From Zerene cesonia (taxonomy: Eukaryota; Arthropoda; Insecta; Lepidoptera; Pieridae): DNA of 64,000 nucleotides. The notes below the pieces were generated by a model. That model was not told the DNA's origin and ran no database searches. It saw only the letters and a program-made list of their open reading frames with translations. Shown in pieces: positions 10,995-23,420 of this stretch (position 1 is the first letter of the stretch; the number at the start of each line of letters is the position of its first letter). Both the position numbers and the translations under genes were made by a program. The stretch covers positions 7,874,001-7,938,000 of the forward strand of contig NC_052106.1 in the NCBI RefSeq assembly GCF_012273895.1, in the 5' to 3' direction.

Positions 10995-12482
10995 AGAAAA
11001 TTTATTCGTTATGTAAATAATTACATTTTTATTTATCAGCTGCACTCCAAAGGGTTGTTAACGTCACATGTACATTCCGCCTCCATACAATTGATCTTTC
11101 GCCCTAGTTACGCCTGCGTTCTCTCGCATTTAAGTTCTAGTTGAATTTTAATTTTCTGAAGCCTTTAAAATGGGTTATTAAGAAAATTGCTTTCTACGGA
11201 ATCCATTGAAGACGTAGAATTAGGTTTTTTATATTTATTGGTTTTGATTTTTTGCGTTTGCGTGCGATATCTTATCGCAGAGAGAATAATATTTATTGTG
11301 ACATTTTTTTTTTGTTTACAACGGTAATACATGTGGGATTCTGTACTGAAATATGTGAGATTCTTTCTAGCATATTTTATTAATGCCTAAACTGAATCGA
11401 ACGGATTTTTGACGAATTCTCAATTAAACAAATAATATAAATGCGTTTACTTTGATGTGTATGTTTTGTGTTTAAATTATCATATTTTTCTTGCGTTATT
11501 GAAATTTCTTATAATATTATTCCGGGTTTCAGTTTAGGCTAATTTAATTCACTAAAATAAAAAGAGATACATATAATTTGGGTGTTTTTAATACTATGTA
11601 TGTTACCTGATATAAATTTTATTTATTTATATACATTACAGATAACAGATAACCTGATATAAATAACGCATTTTTGTCAATGGTGCTCCTCACTGATTAC
11701 TAAATATCACATAAATTTCGTGTCACATAAACCAAACAAACACTAAGAACTTAGTATTTTTGTTGGGATCTTGAGTTGTGTGAAACTGACTGAATAATTC
11801 TCGTATCGATGACGTCACAACCAATCAAGCCCGACCGTGTATTGCTATATTAATAGCATTTACGAGTAAATATCATCGGACATAAAACTGCGGTTTTTAT
11901 GTTTTGTTTAATCGCTTTTTTTAACGTTTTATTTGCGCTCATATCTCAGCAATTTGCCAGCTTTATTGTGGTCTGTGTGGTGTTTCATAATGGATGTATG
12001 TAGAAACTATGGTGGTGAATGCGTAGATTTTTATGTGAATTATGGCGATCGAATAGCTCTATTAAAGTGGGTTGTTTAACGTGAAATATTATGCATTTTG
12101 AAAGATGTTATAACGGAATGATAAAAGCGAAATCTATTATCGTTAGAAATAATAAAACCTTTTATATATAACTATTTGAGTTTGAGTTTGAGTTAATGTA
12201 CGATCTTTCACCTCATTTTGAGCAATAGCAGCTTTAATGTCTCTGAACAAGCTTAATTCACATTTGCCAAGTTTCACACCCTTGACCTAAAACGGTGCTG
12301 TTTTGTGGAAGATACGTGAATTCAATAAGTATGGTTGTGAAACAATACAAGTTAGAATGCTTGCTTTGCCTCTAAGCTTCGTTAATATAACTATAAAAAA
12401 AATCTTCGCAGACTCTCTCACGCATTCACAAATGTAATTGAGAATAATAACAGATTACAGATAAGACAGAAATACAGATTAA
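10995..12482. other. AT-rich stretch, nothing recognised
   Basis: I see no exon or recognisable repeat family here, only short TTTT/AAAA runs and a short direct repeat GTTTGAGTTTGAGTT near 12178. Confidence 0.5.
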
Positions 12483-12610
12483 GAAAGTTGCTAATCTCAG
12501 GAACTACTGGTCTGATTTGAAAAATTCTTTCAGTGTTAGATAGCCCATTTATAGATGAAGGCTATAGGCTATATACGTAACACGGGCAAAGCCGGGGCAG
12601 ACCGATAGTA
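12483..12610 (+). mobile_element. Helitron-like remnant, 'AACTACTGGTC' family
   Basis: It shares AATCTCAGGAACTACTGGTC, TTCTTTCAGTGTTAGATAGC and GGCTATAGGCTATA with the element at 56377-56883. The 3' end here is GCCGGGGCAGACCGATAG and the 5' end is missing. Confidence 0.65.
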
Positions 12611-12619
12611 TTATATATG

Positions 12620-12848
12620 TCACCATTATTATAAATGTGAAAATAACTTTCTGTATGTCTTACTGTCTCTTCTTTACGCCTAATCCACCGAGCAGGTTTG
12701 GATGTAATTTGGTGTCTCTATAAATATCTCTGTAGATAGTTTGAGATTCGAGAAAGGATGTAGGACAGTTTTAGGATCTATACGGGTTAACCTCGGACTG
12801 CATATTCTATCCTTTGACTACGCAAGCGAAGCCACAGGCGGAAGCTAG
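12620..12848 (+). mobile_element. Helitron-like element ending CTAG
   Basis: A 5' ATTATTATAAATGTGAAAAT block, the line TAATCCACCGAGCAGGTTTG and a 3' end GCGAAGCCACAGGCGGAAGCTAG before T give the same architecture as the other small Helitrons but a different internal sequence. It directly follows the preceding remnant. Confidence 0.6.
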
Positions 12849-13147
12849 TACTCAATTATTTACGTCCCACTACATATATACCTACTACCACATCGAACTT
12901 CTTAATCAAATTACAAAAATTAATAAAAAATTCACGATCCAAAAGGTCATTTTTCTATATCCCAAAGGACACTGTCTTCTTTTCCTTTCCTTTTTCTTTC
13001 AGTCCTATAATGGTCAAGAGGTTGCACTCATTCGATTGCTTTTGGGACTTTGGGACCCGTCCGATTTCATAATGAACTGTTTCTAACTCTGCAAACATTT
13101 CTTTCTGTAATAGTTAATGAGCCTAATATTATTGCTTTCTTATTGTT

Positions 13148-13300
13148 AACCGACCTCAAAAAAGGGTTATCCATTCGACTGTATTTCTTATGTGATAACC
13201 TGATAACTTTTTACTGAATAAATCGATTTTTATGAATCTTTTTGCATTGGGTCTAGTTCTGAAAATTTGAAGGAGGTTTTTGTTGGCATTTATTTACTCA
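13148..13300 (+). repeat. 'ACCGACTTCAAAAAAGGAGG'-type interspersed repeat
   Basis: It opens ACCGACCTCAAAAAAGG with TTCGACTGTATTTCTTATGT. Related copies lie at 26578, 27775, 32690 and 45835 (minus) and 48955 and 54213 (plus). The transposon class is unresolved. The copies are all diverged. Confidence 0.55.
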
Positions 13301-13719
13301 CAAGGTACCCATTATCAAGGTATAGGTAGGTAGGTTTTATTATTCAATTAATAGTTTAGCTTACAAATATGTATACAAGGTATACGAATAACTGTATAAT
13401 AATGAATGTGAAATTAAATAATAAATTCAACTAAAAAAGAGGAAATGTCCATTACAATGTAATGTATGTAATGTAATTTATTTATATATATAGGAATAAC
13501 ATACTCGATATAATCTGTTGTGTGAAAATAATAGCTTGTGTGAGTGCAAGTGTGTATGACCTGATGTGTGTATGTGTTGTGTTTACAGTTTTTCTATAAC
13601 TATGTTCCACCGTTTGTCGCGCTTGACTACGCCCGGTTGTCCCGAGATAAAACAAAAAACATATTTGTCTCTGTCGTAGATACCTTACCTTTAAGCCACT
13701 TTCCTTGTACTACATAAGT

Positions 13720-13985
13720 TCTTGAGGTTATCATTTGTTTTATTTATTATTTACTTCATCTATTTATATTATTATATACCAACTTCACTTAATTACATAT
13801 ATTTAAAAATTATCTCTCGTTGTATATATTATTTATTTTTTACATTCTTTCGCATTTATGCTGAGCCAAGTACTGTTTTAAGCATACTCTGCACATTTGT
13901 CTGTGTCCTGTTTTTTCATTTTCCTTTGCCTTCTTGTATTGAAACTTCCATGTACTTTTGAATAAACTGTCTATCTATCTATCTA
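13720..13985 (+). mobile_element. Possible retroelement 3' end with AATAAA and (CTAT)n tail
   Basis: A T-rich stretch ends with GAATAAACTGT followed by four CTAT units (13967-13984). The polyadenylation signal next to a short tandem tail is typical of some LINE/SINE 3' ends. The 5' limit is arbitrary and no coding motif is present. Confidence 0.35.
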
Positions 13986-15543
13986 AATAAAATAGAGCCC
14001 AGATACACACAGATAATATGACTTGCCATTGGTAGCATTATTAAAGTATTATATATTATGACAAATTAACAAACTCTACCCCTTTATTATATAGAGAATT
14101 TTCATCATAACGATTAAATGGTAGTCTTTGTAGTTCTTTTTTTAGTGCTTCACTGATTATACATAAAATAATTTTACAAAAAATAAAATTATCAACACAA
14201 TATGACTTTAATAATTAGTAGAGACTCTATTTTAAGCCAAAGCTTTACAAACACGATAATAACGTTGGTCCGGCAAAAACTAATATTATCATATTTATAA
14301 AAGCATGCATTCCTCAAATACTACACAAATTTAATTTCATAATAATAATTAAAAAAAAAAAATTCTACAACATAAAATCACTGAAACAAATCAAATGTGC
14401 TAAATACAACGAGGTCAGATCAACGCTAAGAATTTCTCCCTTTATGTACGTTTACAATTTCTAATGTAAATACATCAACTACATGTTTACATTAGTGATT
14501 AAAAATCTTATAATACAGCAGTTTGTCACGCTTGAATTATTTAACAACTATTATAATATGGAAAATCAAATGCATTTTAATTATATTATAAAGTGAAAAG
14601 CCCAGATCCTTTTCCTCCCACTTCCCTTTCCCTTTATTCCCGCCGACAATTCTTTCCTTATCCTATGTTACCCTTTAAAAGCGAACGAGGCATTTTCAGC
14701 GACTTATATTTGCAAAATCACCCGTGAAGATGGTGTTGATCGCTTGACGTCAGGAGGACCACCGCTCAGCTCAGTTGCACAAAGTATGTAAGACCAAATT
14801 TCGTCTTTCAAAGTTTTAGTTATACGTATAATTATTTGGCTGTAAGTCTAGAACTCGAAACTGGTAATTCTAGAAACTCGAAGAAAGAAGAATCAAGATT
14901 TGATGTTTTCTTAAAGCGCTATCTACCGACATCTCAAAAGTCATCAAAAAGTGGTATTTATTCTCACTGTCCTAAAGATCTTACACGCAGAATCCCGCCA
15001 GTAATAGATAACGAGAAGTATATGATTCAATCTAAAAAGACTTAAAGTGTATAAAAAATTAATACACCAACAAAATAGTGCTCGTAATTAAGAAATACAG
15101 TTCAGCAGTCAGCCATGACAAGGGTTGTCTGAGTGACATCTGCCCGGGGTAATGCGTGTCTTAACTATACTAAACCTGGTTGAATATTCATGAAAAATGA
15201 GGGTACATTACAAAATGTGTTCGCGTGATGGTTTATGTTGTTTGAGCTCTTACTTGAAGAACTTTATGAAAACGGCAGTAATGGAAGTGGACAGTTATAA
15301 AAGAGACTTTTATTAATATACAAGAGGAGTCACCAGTTCAAACTAGTTAATATCAGCCCATTGTAAGCGAGTCTCATTTAATATGGACCGAAAATCCAAA
15401 TCACGTTTCAGTTCATTTCATGAATAGCAAAACGATAATAAAACAGTTTGACTATATGAGACGCCATTACATTCCTTGTCCCCAGAATATAATGGAAAGG
15501 TAAATAAAAAGAGGAAGAAAAATTTAATCTATCAGATCTATAT
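13986..15543. other. AT-rich stretch with one decayed SINE-like patch
   Basis: At about 14600-14690 there is a decayed stretch resembling the internal part of the poly(A) SINE-like family (AGATCCTTTTCCTCCC, then CCTTTCCCTTTATTCC). Nothing else is recognisable. Confidence 0.4.
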
Positions 15544-15723
15544 ACTAAATATACTACTTATATTATAAACGCAAATGTTTGTATGAATGGATTGATGTTT
15601 GTTACTCTTTCTCGTTAAAAATACTGAATGGATCTTAATGAAACTTTAAAGTAATATAACTCATACATCGGAATAAGACATGAGTTAAATAAATACTTAC
15701 TATTGTCCGTGCTGCCGTAACTA
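15544..15723 (+). mobile_element. Diverged Helitron-like element
   Basis: ACTACTTATATTATAAACGC, TTTGTTACTCTTTCTCG and AAAATACTGAATGGATCTTA match the 5' half of the Helitron plan. The 3' end CCGTGCTGCCGTAACTAG/T keeps CTAG before T, but the hairpin has decayed. Confidence 0.55.
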
Positions 15724-17904
15724 GTGTGTTATATTTTCTCTTTAATAAAAAGAAAAATTAAAGGTAAGATCTGATCTCATGTGTTTCAACGTTACTGAAG
15801 TCTTAGAAATTACTCGCAAATATGATACACTAGTAACAACAAAAATTCCTTCAAAAACCTAAAAGTCTAAACGAAGCTTCTACTTAATAAAAAAAAAAAC
15901 AAAATGGATTTGCTGAAGATCGTGAAACTTATTGAAATTTGAATATAATAGAATTGAAGAACAATGACTTACAAAAAATATAACGAAACAGTAGATCAAC
16001 GCTTACTACTAAAAAACAAAATAAACAGACATAACATGATGTTAAAACTAAATTAATTCATATGTCTGTAGCATCTCAAAAAGAGGATTTCAGACTCAGC
16101 ATACATGTTACAAAGGCTCTAATGCTGTTATTATAACTAAGACACTGACTAGACTAAGTCAAGACACCTTCAAAGAGAGTTAGAATTGACCTGGATTATA
16201 CGAAACGCAAAACAATAAAAGAACTGGATTCTAAGCTTACCCAAAAGCAAAATAATTTTTCCAAAACAAAAAAGGAAACAGACATAAAAATAAAGTTGGT
16301 ACTGCCCAACATTATACAGTATTGCCCACGATGGACAAATAAAAATATAAGGCAATTTTAACAGCCCTCCCGAATTTTTACAGTTCACTTTATGACATCC
16401 TTCACTCCATTATGGGTTTTATATCCGATTGGTTCTAAAATACTCGCCTCAATAAATCTAATGGGTCAACGAGACGGGTCTATCTTTCCGATTTTATTAA
16501 CAACATAAGTTTTAGATGAAAGCTTTTATATTGGAACGAAATTAAGTATTGTTTTATTTTGTCATAGAAAATCCATCATCTTTAAGGTGACAGTCCTGAC
16601 ATGTAAGTGGTGACCAAACCAAATTTGCGATAGAGATAGGGCTGAGAGTTATATTTAACGTCTAAGCAGAAAAATTATTTCACCAGAACTGTACTATATG
16701 GTGAGTTTAGAAAAGTACCTTATAACAGTAGCAGAGGAGTTTTGGACAATAGTCTTAGTACGATTTTTGGGTAAAGCAGGATATGGTGCGGTGACAACTA
16801 AGTGGAACCTCTTTGGAAAATTGATAGCTTTGTTTTTCATATCATCGCTATTAAATAATAATCAAGTTTAAGCCGAGTACTCTGCAAGCAAAGCGAGCTG
16901 TAGCTCATACATATATGTTGCAAATAAGCTCTCATTTAGACCTTAATTTGGCACTAGGCCAGGTCGTAACGGCATTACACATGAATTTTGTAAGTAATTC
17001 TTAGGATAAATTAAATTAGGGCGTCCTAATGGTCATGTAAATAAAAAAATTACTTTAACTTAATAAATACAGTATTGAACGTGTGTATGTCCACCCTAGT
17101 CTCTGGAATAACTAAATACGCTAACAGGTTATTTTTGCCCACAATTTGCAACATCGTAAGAGTACAAAATAACGGATCTTTTAGTTCGCTTCTTGGCGAC
17201 CTGATAAAAGAACAATCAAACAAACAAACTTTCAAATCATTTCAGAATTTGTTTTCCACCCGCAGCTGCGCCCGAGGGTATTAGATCCCGTGGAATTTTT
17301 AGGATTTTAAATTTCATCCACTTCGGTTCATTGTTTAGTCGTGGAGAAGAGACAGATAGGCAAAGTTATTTTCGCATTTTTATATACTTATAATAAATGC
17401 GAAAATTATATTAAAAAAAGCTTGAAAATTGAATTTTATAATGACGAATAATAAATTTTTATAAGTAGAAAAGACTAGTACTAGACTAGTAGTAAAGAAA
17501 GAGACTAGTAAGTTTAAGGACTATTGAAAATCCTACAATTTATTGCTTCTAATATCAAAAAATCTAGATATAACCTATACATAGTATATCTAAGCCGGCT
17601 AAACTCGGTAAGCTGAAATACAATGAGAGTGATAAATCATGTAGTGGTCAAATGACCTGAATTTGCTTCGAGAACGGCGGTGGGGAATAATCAGGGAGCG
17701 TAGATATTAATACCGTGCTTTCGACCATATTGTGTTTAATATAAAGTCAAATTTGCTTTGAAGTTCATAAAAGTTTAGATTCTTTGAGTTGAATAATGGA
17801 CGATAAAATTGTCATATTCCAAAATATTTTGATTAAAAATTTAAATTGTCTCCAGTATATTACAGTATATACAATTCAATATATATTTGGTTGAAAAATA
17901 TCCA
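15724..17904. other. AT-rich stretch, little recognised
   Basis: At 17251-17345 a minus-strand remnant of a CTAG-type element is suggested by CCACCCGCAGCTGCGCCCGA with TCCCGTGGAATTTTTAGGAT. The other frames are short shadows. Confidence 0.45.
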
Positions 17905-18090
17905 CCTAAGGCACATGAAACCGAAAGAATAGGAGTAATTCGTTTATTGAGGATCATGGGTTGCCTCGGAACTGCTAATATGTATTGCAATGTTTTCTTT
18001 AAATTGTAATTTTGTGCAGTCTAATAAATATTTATTTCTTTCTTTCTTAAAGAAGTGGTTTCGAATCCCAGCTCATGATCAATTTTTTTC
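17905..18090 (+). repeat. tRNA-like SINE copy split by about 85 bp
   Basis: The left part (AGGCACATGAAACCGAAAGA ... GGATCATGGGTTGCCTCGGA) and right part (GGTTTCGAATCCCAGCTCAT GATC) match, in order, the sequence flanking and forming the tRNA-like unit at 53028-53160 (opposite strand). The intervening 17970-18057 includes a TTTCTTTCTTTC run. Confidence 0.55.
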
Positions 18091-18587
18091 TATTCTATAA
18101 ATGTTTTTAATATCTATATAAATAATTTTGATGCTATTAAACTAAAATAAAATTTATAATAGTTTGTTCAATATTATATTTAGGTCATGATACATTCAAA
18201 GATTACAAGTTATCAGGTCTTATAAAGAAACTAGTCTACCTCGCCTAATTCTATAAGTCCTAAGTCAACAAACTTTACTTTTGATCAGTCGTTAAATATT
18301 ATCACAATATTATTTCTGACTACTCATTGTTTTAACCGTAATTTGTATAACTATACGATAGTATAGTAAAATAATTAATATTGAAAAAAAATCGCCTCCA
18401 ACTGGTCAGCATTATACAAAATTTTAATGGGATACATGAGAGAACAGATTTGAAATAAAAATATGTATTATCGAAATTGGTTCAGTAAAAACTAAAAAGG
18501 TACCTAAAATAATAAAGAGATTTTTTTATAATATTATGTGTTTCACAAAACGCTGTCTTCTAGACATTTCACATACACAGACTGTAT

Positions 18588-18914
18588 GTGGTAGTCGAGC
18601 ACGCTTCGGCACGAATTGGGCCAGCTCGCACCGGGGAAGTACCACACCCCCATAGAAGACCGGCGTGAAATAGCATTCTGCTGTGTTTCGTTCGGTGAGC
18701 CAGAGGCCCATATCCTTTTCCTTACCCTTCCCAGTCCTTTCCTTTATTCCTATCGCCAATCCTTTCTTAATCCCTTCCCAAAAAGTCGGCAATCCATTTG
18801 TAGAGGCGTAAGGTCTGCAAAGGACCTTATGCCTCTACAAATGTTCATGGGTGGTGGTAGCGTTTACCATCAGGCGTCCCACCAGCTCCATTGCCGACTG
18901 TAACATAAAAAAAA
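18588..18914 (+). mobile_element. Poly(A) SINE-like element, subfamily B, near full length
   Basis: It begins GTGGTAGTCGAGCACGCTTC and ends at TGTAACATAAAAAAAA. It shows the whole family plan: CACGAATTGGGCCAGCTCGC, GGGGAAGTACCACACCCCCA, ACCGGCGTGAAATAG, GAGGCGTAAGGTC with its inverted partner CCTTATGCCTC, and GCGTTTACCATCAGGCGTCC. It is about 327 bp. It carries no real coding sequence, and the 88- and 95-codon frames over it are shadows. Confidence 0.85.
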
Positions 18915-19421
18915 GACACTGTAACTTATCAATTCAATATCAAATAAAGTAAAATATAAACTACTGCTTTATATAAAAATAAAAAATACAGTCCTTAAAT
19001 GAACACTAATTAAATTACATGTTACGTAAAACCATAATATACCTAGGTTCTCAACCAATATGCTAAATTATTATTGCGAAATTGCTAATGTTATAACTTC
19101 GCCAATAATAACACGATTAAGCCCCACACCCTGAACTCTGATATTTCATTAGCGCTTAATTACTTTCAATAAGTTTACTAGACGCAGAATATATGTAACT
19201 AACTATTTAGTTAAATTATATTCACCTATAACTAGTATTCAGCTGATCCTGGGTATAGAGGTTAGGGCATAGACGTTAGAACGTACCTTCCTTCGACTCA
19301 ATGATTCAATGATTTTATTTATTGTCACTAAAAGTTATATATAAGTCGAAAAAATGTAGTTTTGATATTATAATTTTAAAGATTTTGACGGTAATCCGCC
19401 ACGTTAATCGGGTTGGCAGAT

Positions 19422-19560
19422 GTCATATAATAATAATAATACACTTTATTTAGCACCAATGAAAAAAAAAAAATGTATAAAAAGGAAAATAAATGTAGAT
19501 AAAACATAATATAAAGCCAAAAAGGCGACCTTATCGCTATACATGGCGATTTAATTTATT
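19422..19560 (-). mobile_element. Retroelement 3' end, minus strand
   Basis: An (ATA)n-type tract at 19426-19440 (the tail, reversed) is followed by CACTTTATTTAGCACCAATG and GGCGACCTTATCGCTATACA. That order resembles non-LTR retrotransposon 3' ends common in Lepidoptera. The boundary on the right is approximate. Confidence 0.45.
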
Positions 19561-20179
19561 GTTTCTTTTCTCTCTTACAAATTTTGCTTTAATAATTAGT
19601 AATAGGCGGCTAAATAGTCTAATTTTTCTCGTTTTCAATCTCCGAGACTTTTAATTTAGTCCATTAAGTTACCCACTCAGACACTACATTGAAATGTAAC
19701 CAGATGTTATTCCGTATCTTAAACCAAAATGGAGTGCACTTAGTAAATGACAAACATGTGCGGACACCTGGACTCGCTCCAAATGCACTAAATGTACCAA
19801 ACTCCAATTTCATTTAATATGCAAGCGGCTCTAGTGAGATTCTTGTTGGAACTGGCACGGAATGTGAAGCAATGAAGTCTTTACAATTCACGTCAATTGT
19901 AAACTTAGATGTATAAGTCTGTCCTTCTTTATCTCATACAAATTTGTATTTACATCTCTATTAGCAACGTGTTTCAGAACTATCAGGTTCTTGACACTAT
20001 TAGATTATTCGCATATTGGATAAAATGTATGATGGAGATAATTTTCTAGAGGTCTCGCTTTTTCTTATATAATAATAAGTTTAGATTTGATATTGGGGTG
20101 AAGTAGACTCCATCCTATTTAAGGAAACTGGCGCGCTTGTAGCGTTATTTGCTATTTTTTTAATCTCGTGTATCCCTAC
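19561..20179. other. Apparently single-copy stretch, nothing recognised
   Basis: This stretch shares no block with the repeat families seen elsewhere in the window. I see no exon signature. Confidence 0.4.
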
Positions 20180-20342
20180 ATAGTATAAAATAAAGTCACT
20201 TTCTCTGTCCCTATATACCTATGTATGCTTAAATCTTTAAAGCTACACAACGGATTTTGATAAGGTTTTTTTTTAATAGATAGAGTGATTCAAGAGTAAG
20301 GTTTGTATGTATCATAACATTCATTAAACTAGTCCGACTCTT
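20180..20342 (+). mobile_element. Helitron-like 5' segment
   Basis: It shares GTATAAA.TAAAGTCACTTT, CTATGTATGCTTAAATCTTT and TAGATAGAGTGATTCAAGAG with the element at 63391-63556. The 3' end is lost. Confidence 0.5.
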
Positions 20343-20513
20343 TCATTTGAATAGAAATATCTAATAGTTATGAATTTGTAATTTGTGTAATTTGGTATTT
20401 GATTTGATTTGCTTGTTACATTTTTATATATCATAAAGGTAGGTAGAATAATTGGTACGTTACTGTAGACAACTGGCGCTAGTCCTAGACTGTTTTTCGG
20501 CAGAACATTCTAA

Positions 20514-20701
20514 TCTATACTAATATAATAAAGAGGAAAAGTTTTATTGTTTATTTGTATTCTAAAGGCTCCGAAAATACTGGTCCGATTTCGAATTTCT
20601 TTCACCAAAAGATAGCTTTACTCCCGACATTATTCCCGAGTGCTATATGATACCTTTAACCCCGGAAATGTACGACAGGCGAAGCCGGGACGAATATCTA
20701 G
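20514..20701 (+). mobile_element. Non-autonomous Helitron directly upstream of a channel exon
   Basis: It starts TCTATACTAATATAATAAAG after A and ends ATATCTAG before T. It has an imperfect GC-rich 3' region, GGCGAAGCCGGGACG, 8 nt before the terminus. Internal block: ACTGGTCCGATTTCGAATTT. It is 188 bp. Its right end is 41 bp from the first base of the exon at 20743, so part of the 3' splice region of this intron (possibly the branch site) now neighbours or overlaps TE sequence. Confidence 0.7.
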
Positions 20702-20742
20702 TTGTATCATAAACCAATGACATGGTTTATAATTTGTTCTAG

Positions 20743-20875
20743 AACTGGCAAGCTACACTATCCCACCAATGTCTGCGGACCGTTATTCGAAGAGGAGCTC
20801 GAGTTCTGGGGCCTGGACTCTAACCAGGTGGAGCCCTGCTGCTGGTCTACCTACAGCATACACAGAGACACACAG
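20743..20875 (+). CDS. Shaw: Shaw-type voltage-gated K+ channel, internal exon (T1 domain, second half)
   Basis: A 133-nt exon between TTTGTTCTAG and GTGAGG. It starts with the last base of an Arg codon (the AG would come from the previous exon) and ends on a codon boundary after Gln. The 44 complete codons read TGKLHYPTNVCGPLFEEELE followed by FWGLDSNQVEPCCWSTYSIH and RDTQ. This is the C-terminal half of the cytoplasmic T1 (BTB-like) domain, which restricts assembly to same-subfamily subunits. The Zn2+ motif H-x5-C-x20-CC is complete (His5, Cys11, Cys32, Cys33), which excludes Shaker/Kv1 and fits Kv3/Shaw. The GC-rich coding contrasts with the flanks. The upstream T1 exon is not visible. Shaw versus Shaw-like paralogue is not decided by this exon. 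Confidence 0.93.
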
Positions 20876-22811
20876 GTGAGGTTGAAGATGGTTCGATTGG
20901 AGTACAGCGAAATCTCAAAACACTAGTGTGTGTTATCGCTCCACTTTAGTCTTATAAATGAAGGAATTTCCTTCGGATGGTGCCCGATTATTATAAAACG
21001 AAATTTAATAAAAATAAACAATTATTTCGTATACGTAATTTAAACAAATACAAAATGATGTTGTTTTTCTGTTGAGGTGGATTTAATTTGAGCATATCAG
21101 CGAAGATAAACTATATTATATAATCGGCAAAAATATTATAAGAAGTTTGTTTTATAATTTCAACTGAGATGTCATTTACTCACTCAAACTCAAACTCATT
21201 TTATTTAAAGTTGTCGTATATCCACAGGAGTTTCGCTATTAAATCAGCGAATATAAAATATAAGACGATGTCACGTTCAGTGAAATAACCGAAGTAAAAG
21301 TAGTTAGTAGATAACATAAAATTGCGCCGCGAACCGAGTAAATTTTAATAGTAAAAGTTCCAGAAAGTTCTTTATTGAATTTTGAAAGGTCCATCGAATT
21401 TCTAACCGGGCGATGTCAGATGAAAAATGACCCAATCCTATGAACTTTATAACATTATCCCTTTCTAACTAAAACCGTTTATTTTCATACATCGTTGGCA
21501 CTGTTTTAATTTTGAAATTTTAGCTATTATCTTCGTTTGGTAATTTGATTAAAGCTTTCCCTAAAGAGCCTAAAACGCGAGAGTTTCTTCAATTGAAATT
21601 TATAAATATTCGGTAAACGGTTCACATCTGGTACGTCGATCGATTTTCTTAACAGCTAAATTGACGAGCGGCCTTCTCTGTCCTTCCAGACTGAGATATC
21701 ATTTGATTAGGCTTCAATGTGGAGTCGTCAGCACGCTCACACTAAGCATTGTATGTACTAATTTTATTCATATAATATTTTATTGAAAACTACCAGCATA
21801 AATTGTTTTAACTTATTAAAATGAATGTGTTTTTTGCAGAATTTTAAAAACCACCTCTGTACATTTATATTTGTTAAATGCAATGATAACTCCGAATAGT
21901 TCCGAATTTAAATAAATTTTCAATAAGGGAAAAGTACTGGACCGATAATTTCACCAACATCTTTGCCAAGTTCTGAATACATAATATTGTAGTGTAAGCG
22001 ATTTCCTTCCTCGTAGTGCGGTTAGCTTGCTCAGGGCTTTTCATCTCCCTTACAAATTAATTCTAACATGAGATGGTGTGTAAAAAATTGTGTGAGAAAT
22101 AAACAAAACTTTCAGTTAATAAAACATGTAATTAGCGAAAACTTTAGAAATCAAATTAGAGTGCTTAATGATTTGATCATTATTTAAATAAAAAAAACGA
22201 AATTTACCGTTTTTATAAATACTAACATTTGGCAATTATATTAGCTATTTTACGGTATAAATATAGAATCCTGATCCTTAAAGTGTGGGTAAAGATGACA
22301 TTTTTAAATGAAAGCAATGTACAGCGAAATTTTAATTTTGATCTTTAGATTTTGGACTGCAATTTTGTATTGAATCCGGCAGTTACAGAGAAACGATAAA
22401 TTGACAAACTCTGCTACGTTCAGACCTCTGCCCCAATGGGACATTTTTATCAAAACGCCTATATGTCTCGATATCCTTAAAATTTAAGGAATCTCTGTCT
22501 CCATAAAACCTGTCTCCTATAGCCAGGAGCACACAAATTTAAACTCTATTCCCTCCGCTTAAGGTTCGTTTACATTTTCTTTCAGAGTTTTATGAATACC
22601 AATAAATATGAATCGCTGGAAAGGTTTGACAGCGCTTTTCTCAACGAAACATCTGGCCTTTCAATTTGTTCAACGTCTCGAATTATTAACAACTTCAAGA
22701 GTTAGCATATTAATGGATGTGATTGAATTGATAATAAAGGACTTATTTGACTTCTTGTTTACTTAGTAAACTTTGTATCGGTTTAATTTTATATTTTATT
22801 TCGTTATTTAA
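20876..22811. other. Start of the 21.4-kb intron; nothing recognised
   Basis: The intron opens with the donor GTGAGG. Up to 22811 I see no repeat family with clear ends and no exon. AT-rich with scattered short inverted repeats. Confidence 0.5.
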
Positions 22812-23236
22812 CTAGCTTTTTGACCGAGTACTGTATGCTCTGTCCTTCCAAAGGTCTGAAGCTAACTCTGTGTATCTCTCCAAACCGGTTCAGTGGTTAA
22901 GTGTGAAGAGAGTCTCGGACAAACAGAGTTACTTTTGCATTTATTTAATAACTAGCTGTTGTCCGCAGCTTCACCCGTGCGGTCTTAATTAATTTTCATG
23001 GTACAAATTTTCATCTCCTATTTTAAGTATAACTATAATTACAACATTTCTTATTTATAAAGCAATACAATGCTATAAAACAAAAAATTAAACCTAAGTA
23101 TAATAATTTAATATAACATAGAAAAAGAATTCCTATCAAACACAAATATAATCAGGTCAATCGGTTGGAGTTATCGAGCGATAAACAGAATCGGTCTAAC
23201 TGAGGACCTCCTTTTTTGGGATAGTCGGTTAAAAAT
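22812..23236 (-). mobile_element. Two back-to-back CTAG-ended elements, minus strand
   Basis: CTAGCTTTTTGACCGAGTAC (22812) and CTAGCTGTTGTCCGCAGCTT (22952) are two reversed Helitron-type 3' ends placed one after the other. The second continues through ATGGTACAAATTTTCATCTC and a TATAAAGCAATACAATGCTA block that recurs at 37440 and 53230. It finishes with a CCTCCTTTTTTGGG remnant of the other repeat family. Internal boundaries are approximate. Confidence 0.5.
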
Positions 23237-23305
23237 GTTTGTTCAGAAATGGACCTTGGTGTGATTAATAAATTGTATTCTATAGTATTTTTCAATAATG
23301 TTCAA

Positions 23306-23420
23306 CCGTATGCCAATAACATCTGCCAACCCGCACTTGGCCAGCGTGGTAGATTATGGCCTGAACCCTCATAGGAGGCCTGTGTCCCAGCAGTGGGAAC
23401 ATATATGGGCTGATGATGAT
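23306..23420 (+). mobile_element. SINE/LINE 3' tail
   Basis: TGCCAACCCGCACTTGGCCA, GATTATGGCCTGAACCCTCA and GTCCCAGCAGTGGGAAC run into a TGATGATGATG tail. The same tail, reversed, forms the 3' end of the complete SINE at 29695-29986. The tRNA-like head is missing here. Confidence 0.65.

Noticed and set aside
10639..11016. 125-codon + strand frame
   Set aside because: Much of it translates the reverse strand of a SINE-like element (10799-10994), so it is a repeat shadow.
13967..13984. CRISPR-like or array-like tandem CTAT repeat
   Set aside because: A 4-bp microsatellite with few units next to AATAAA; a retroelement tail is the simpler reading.
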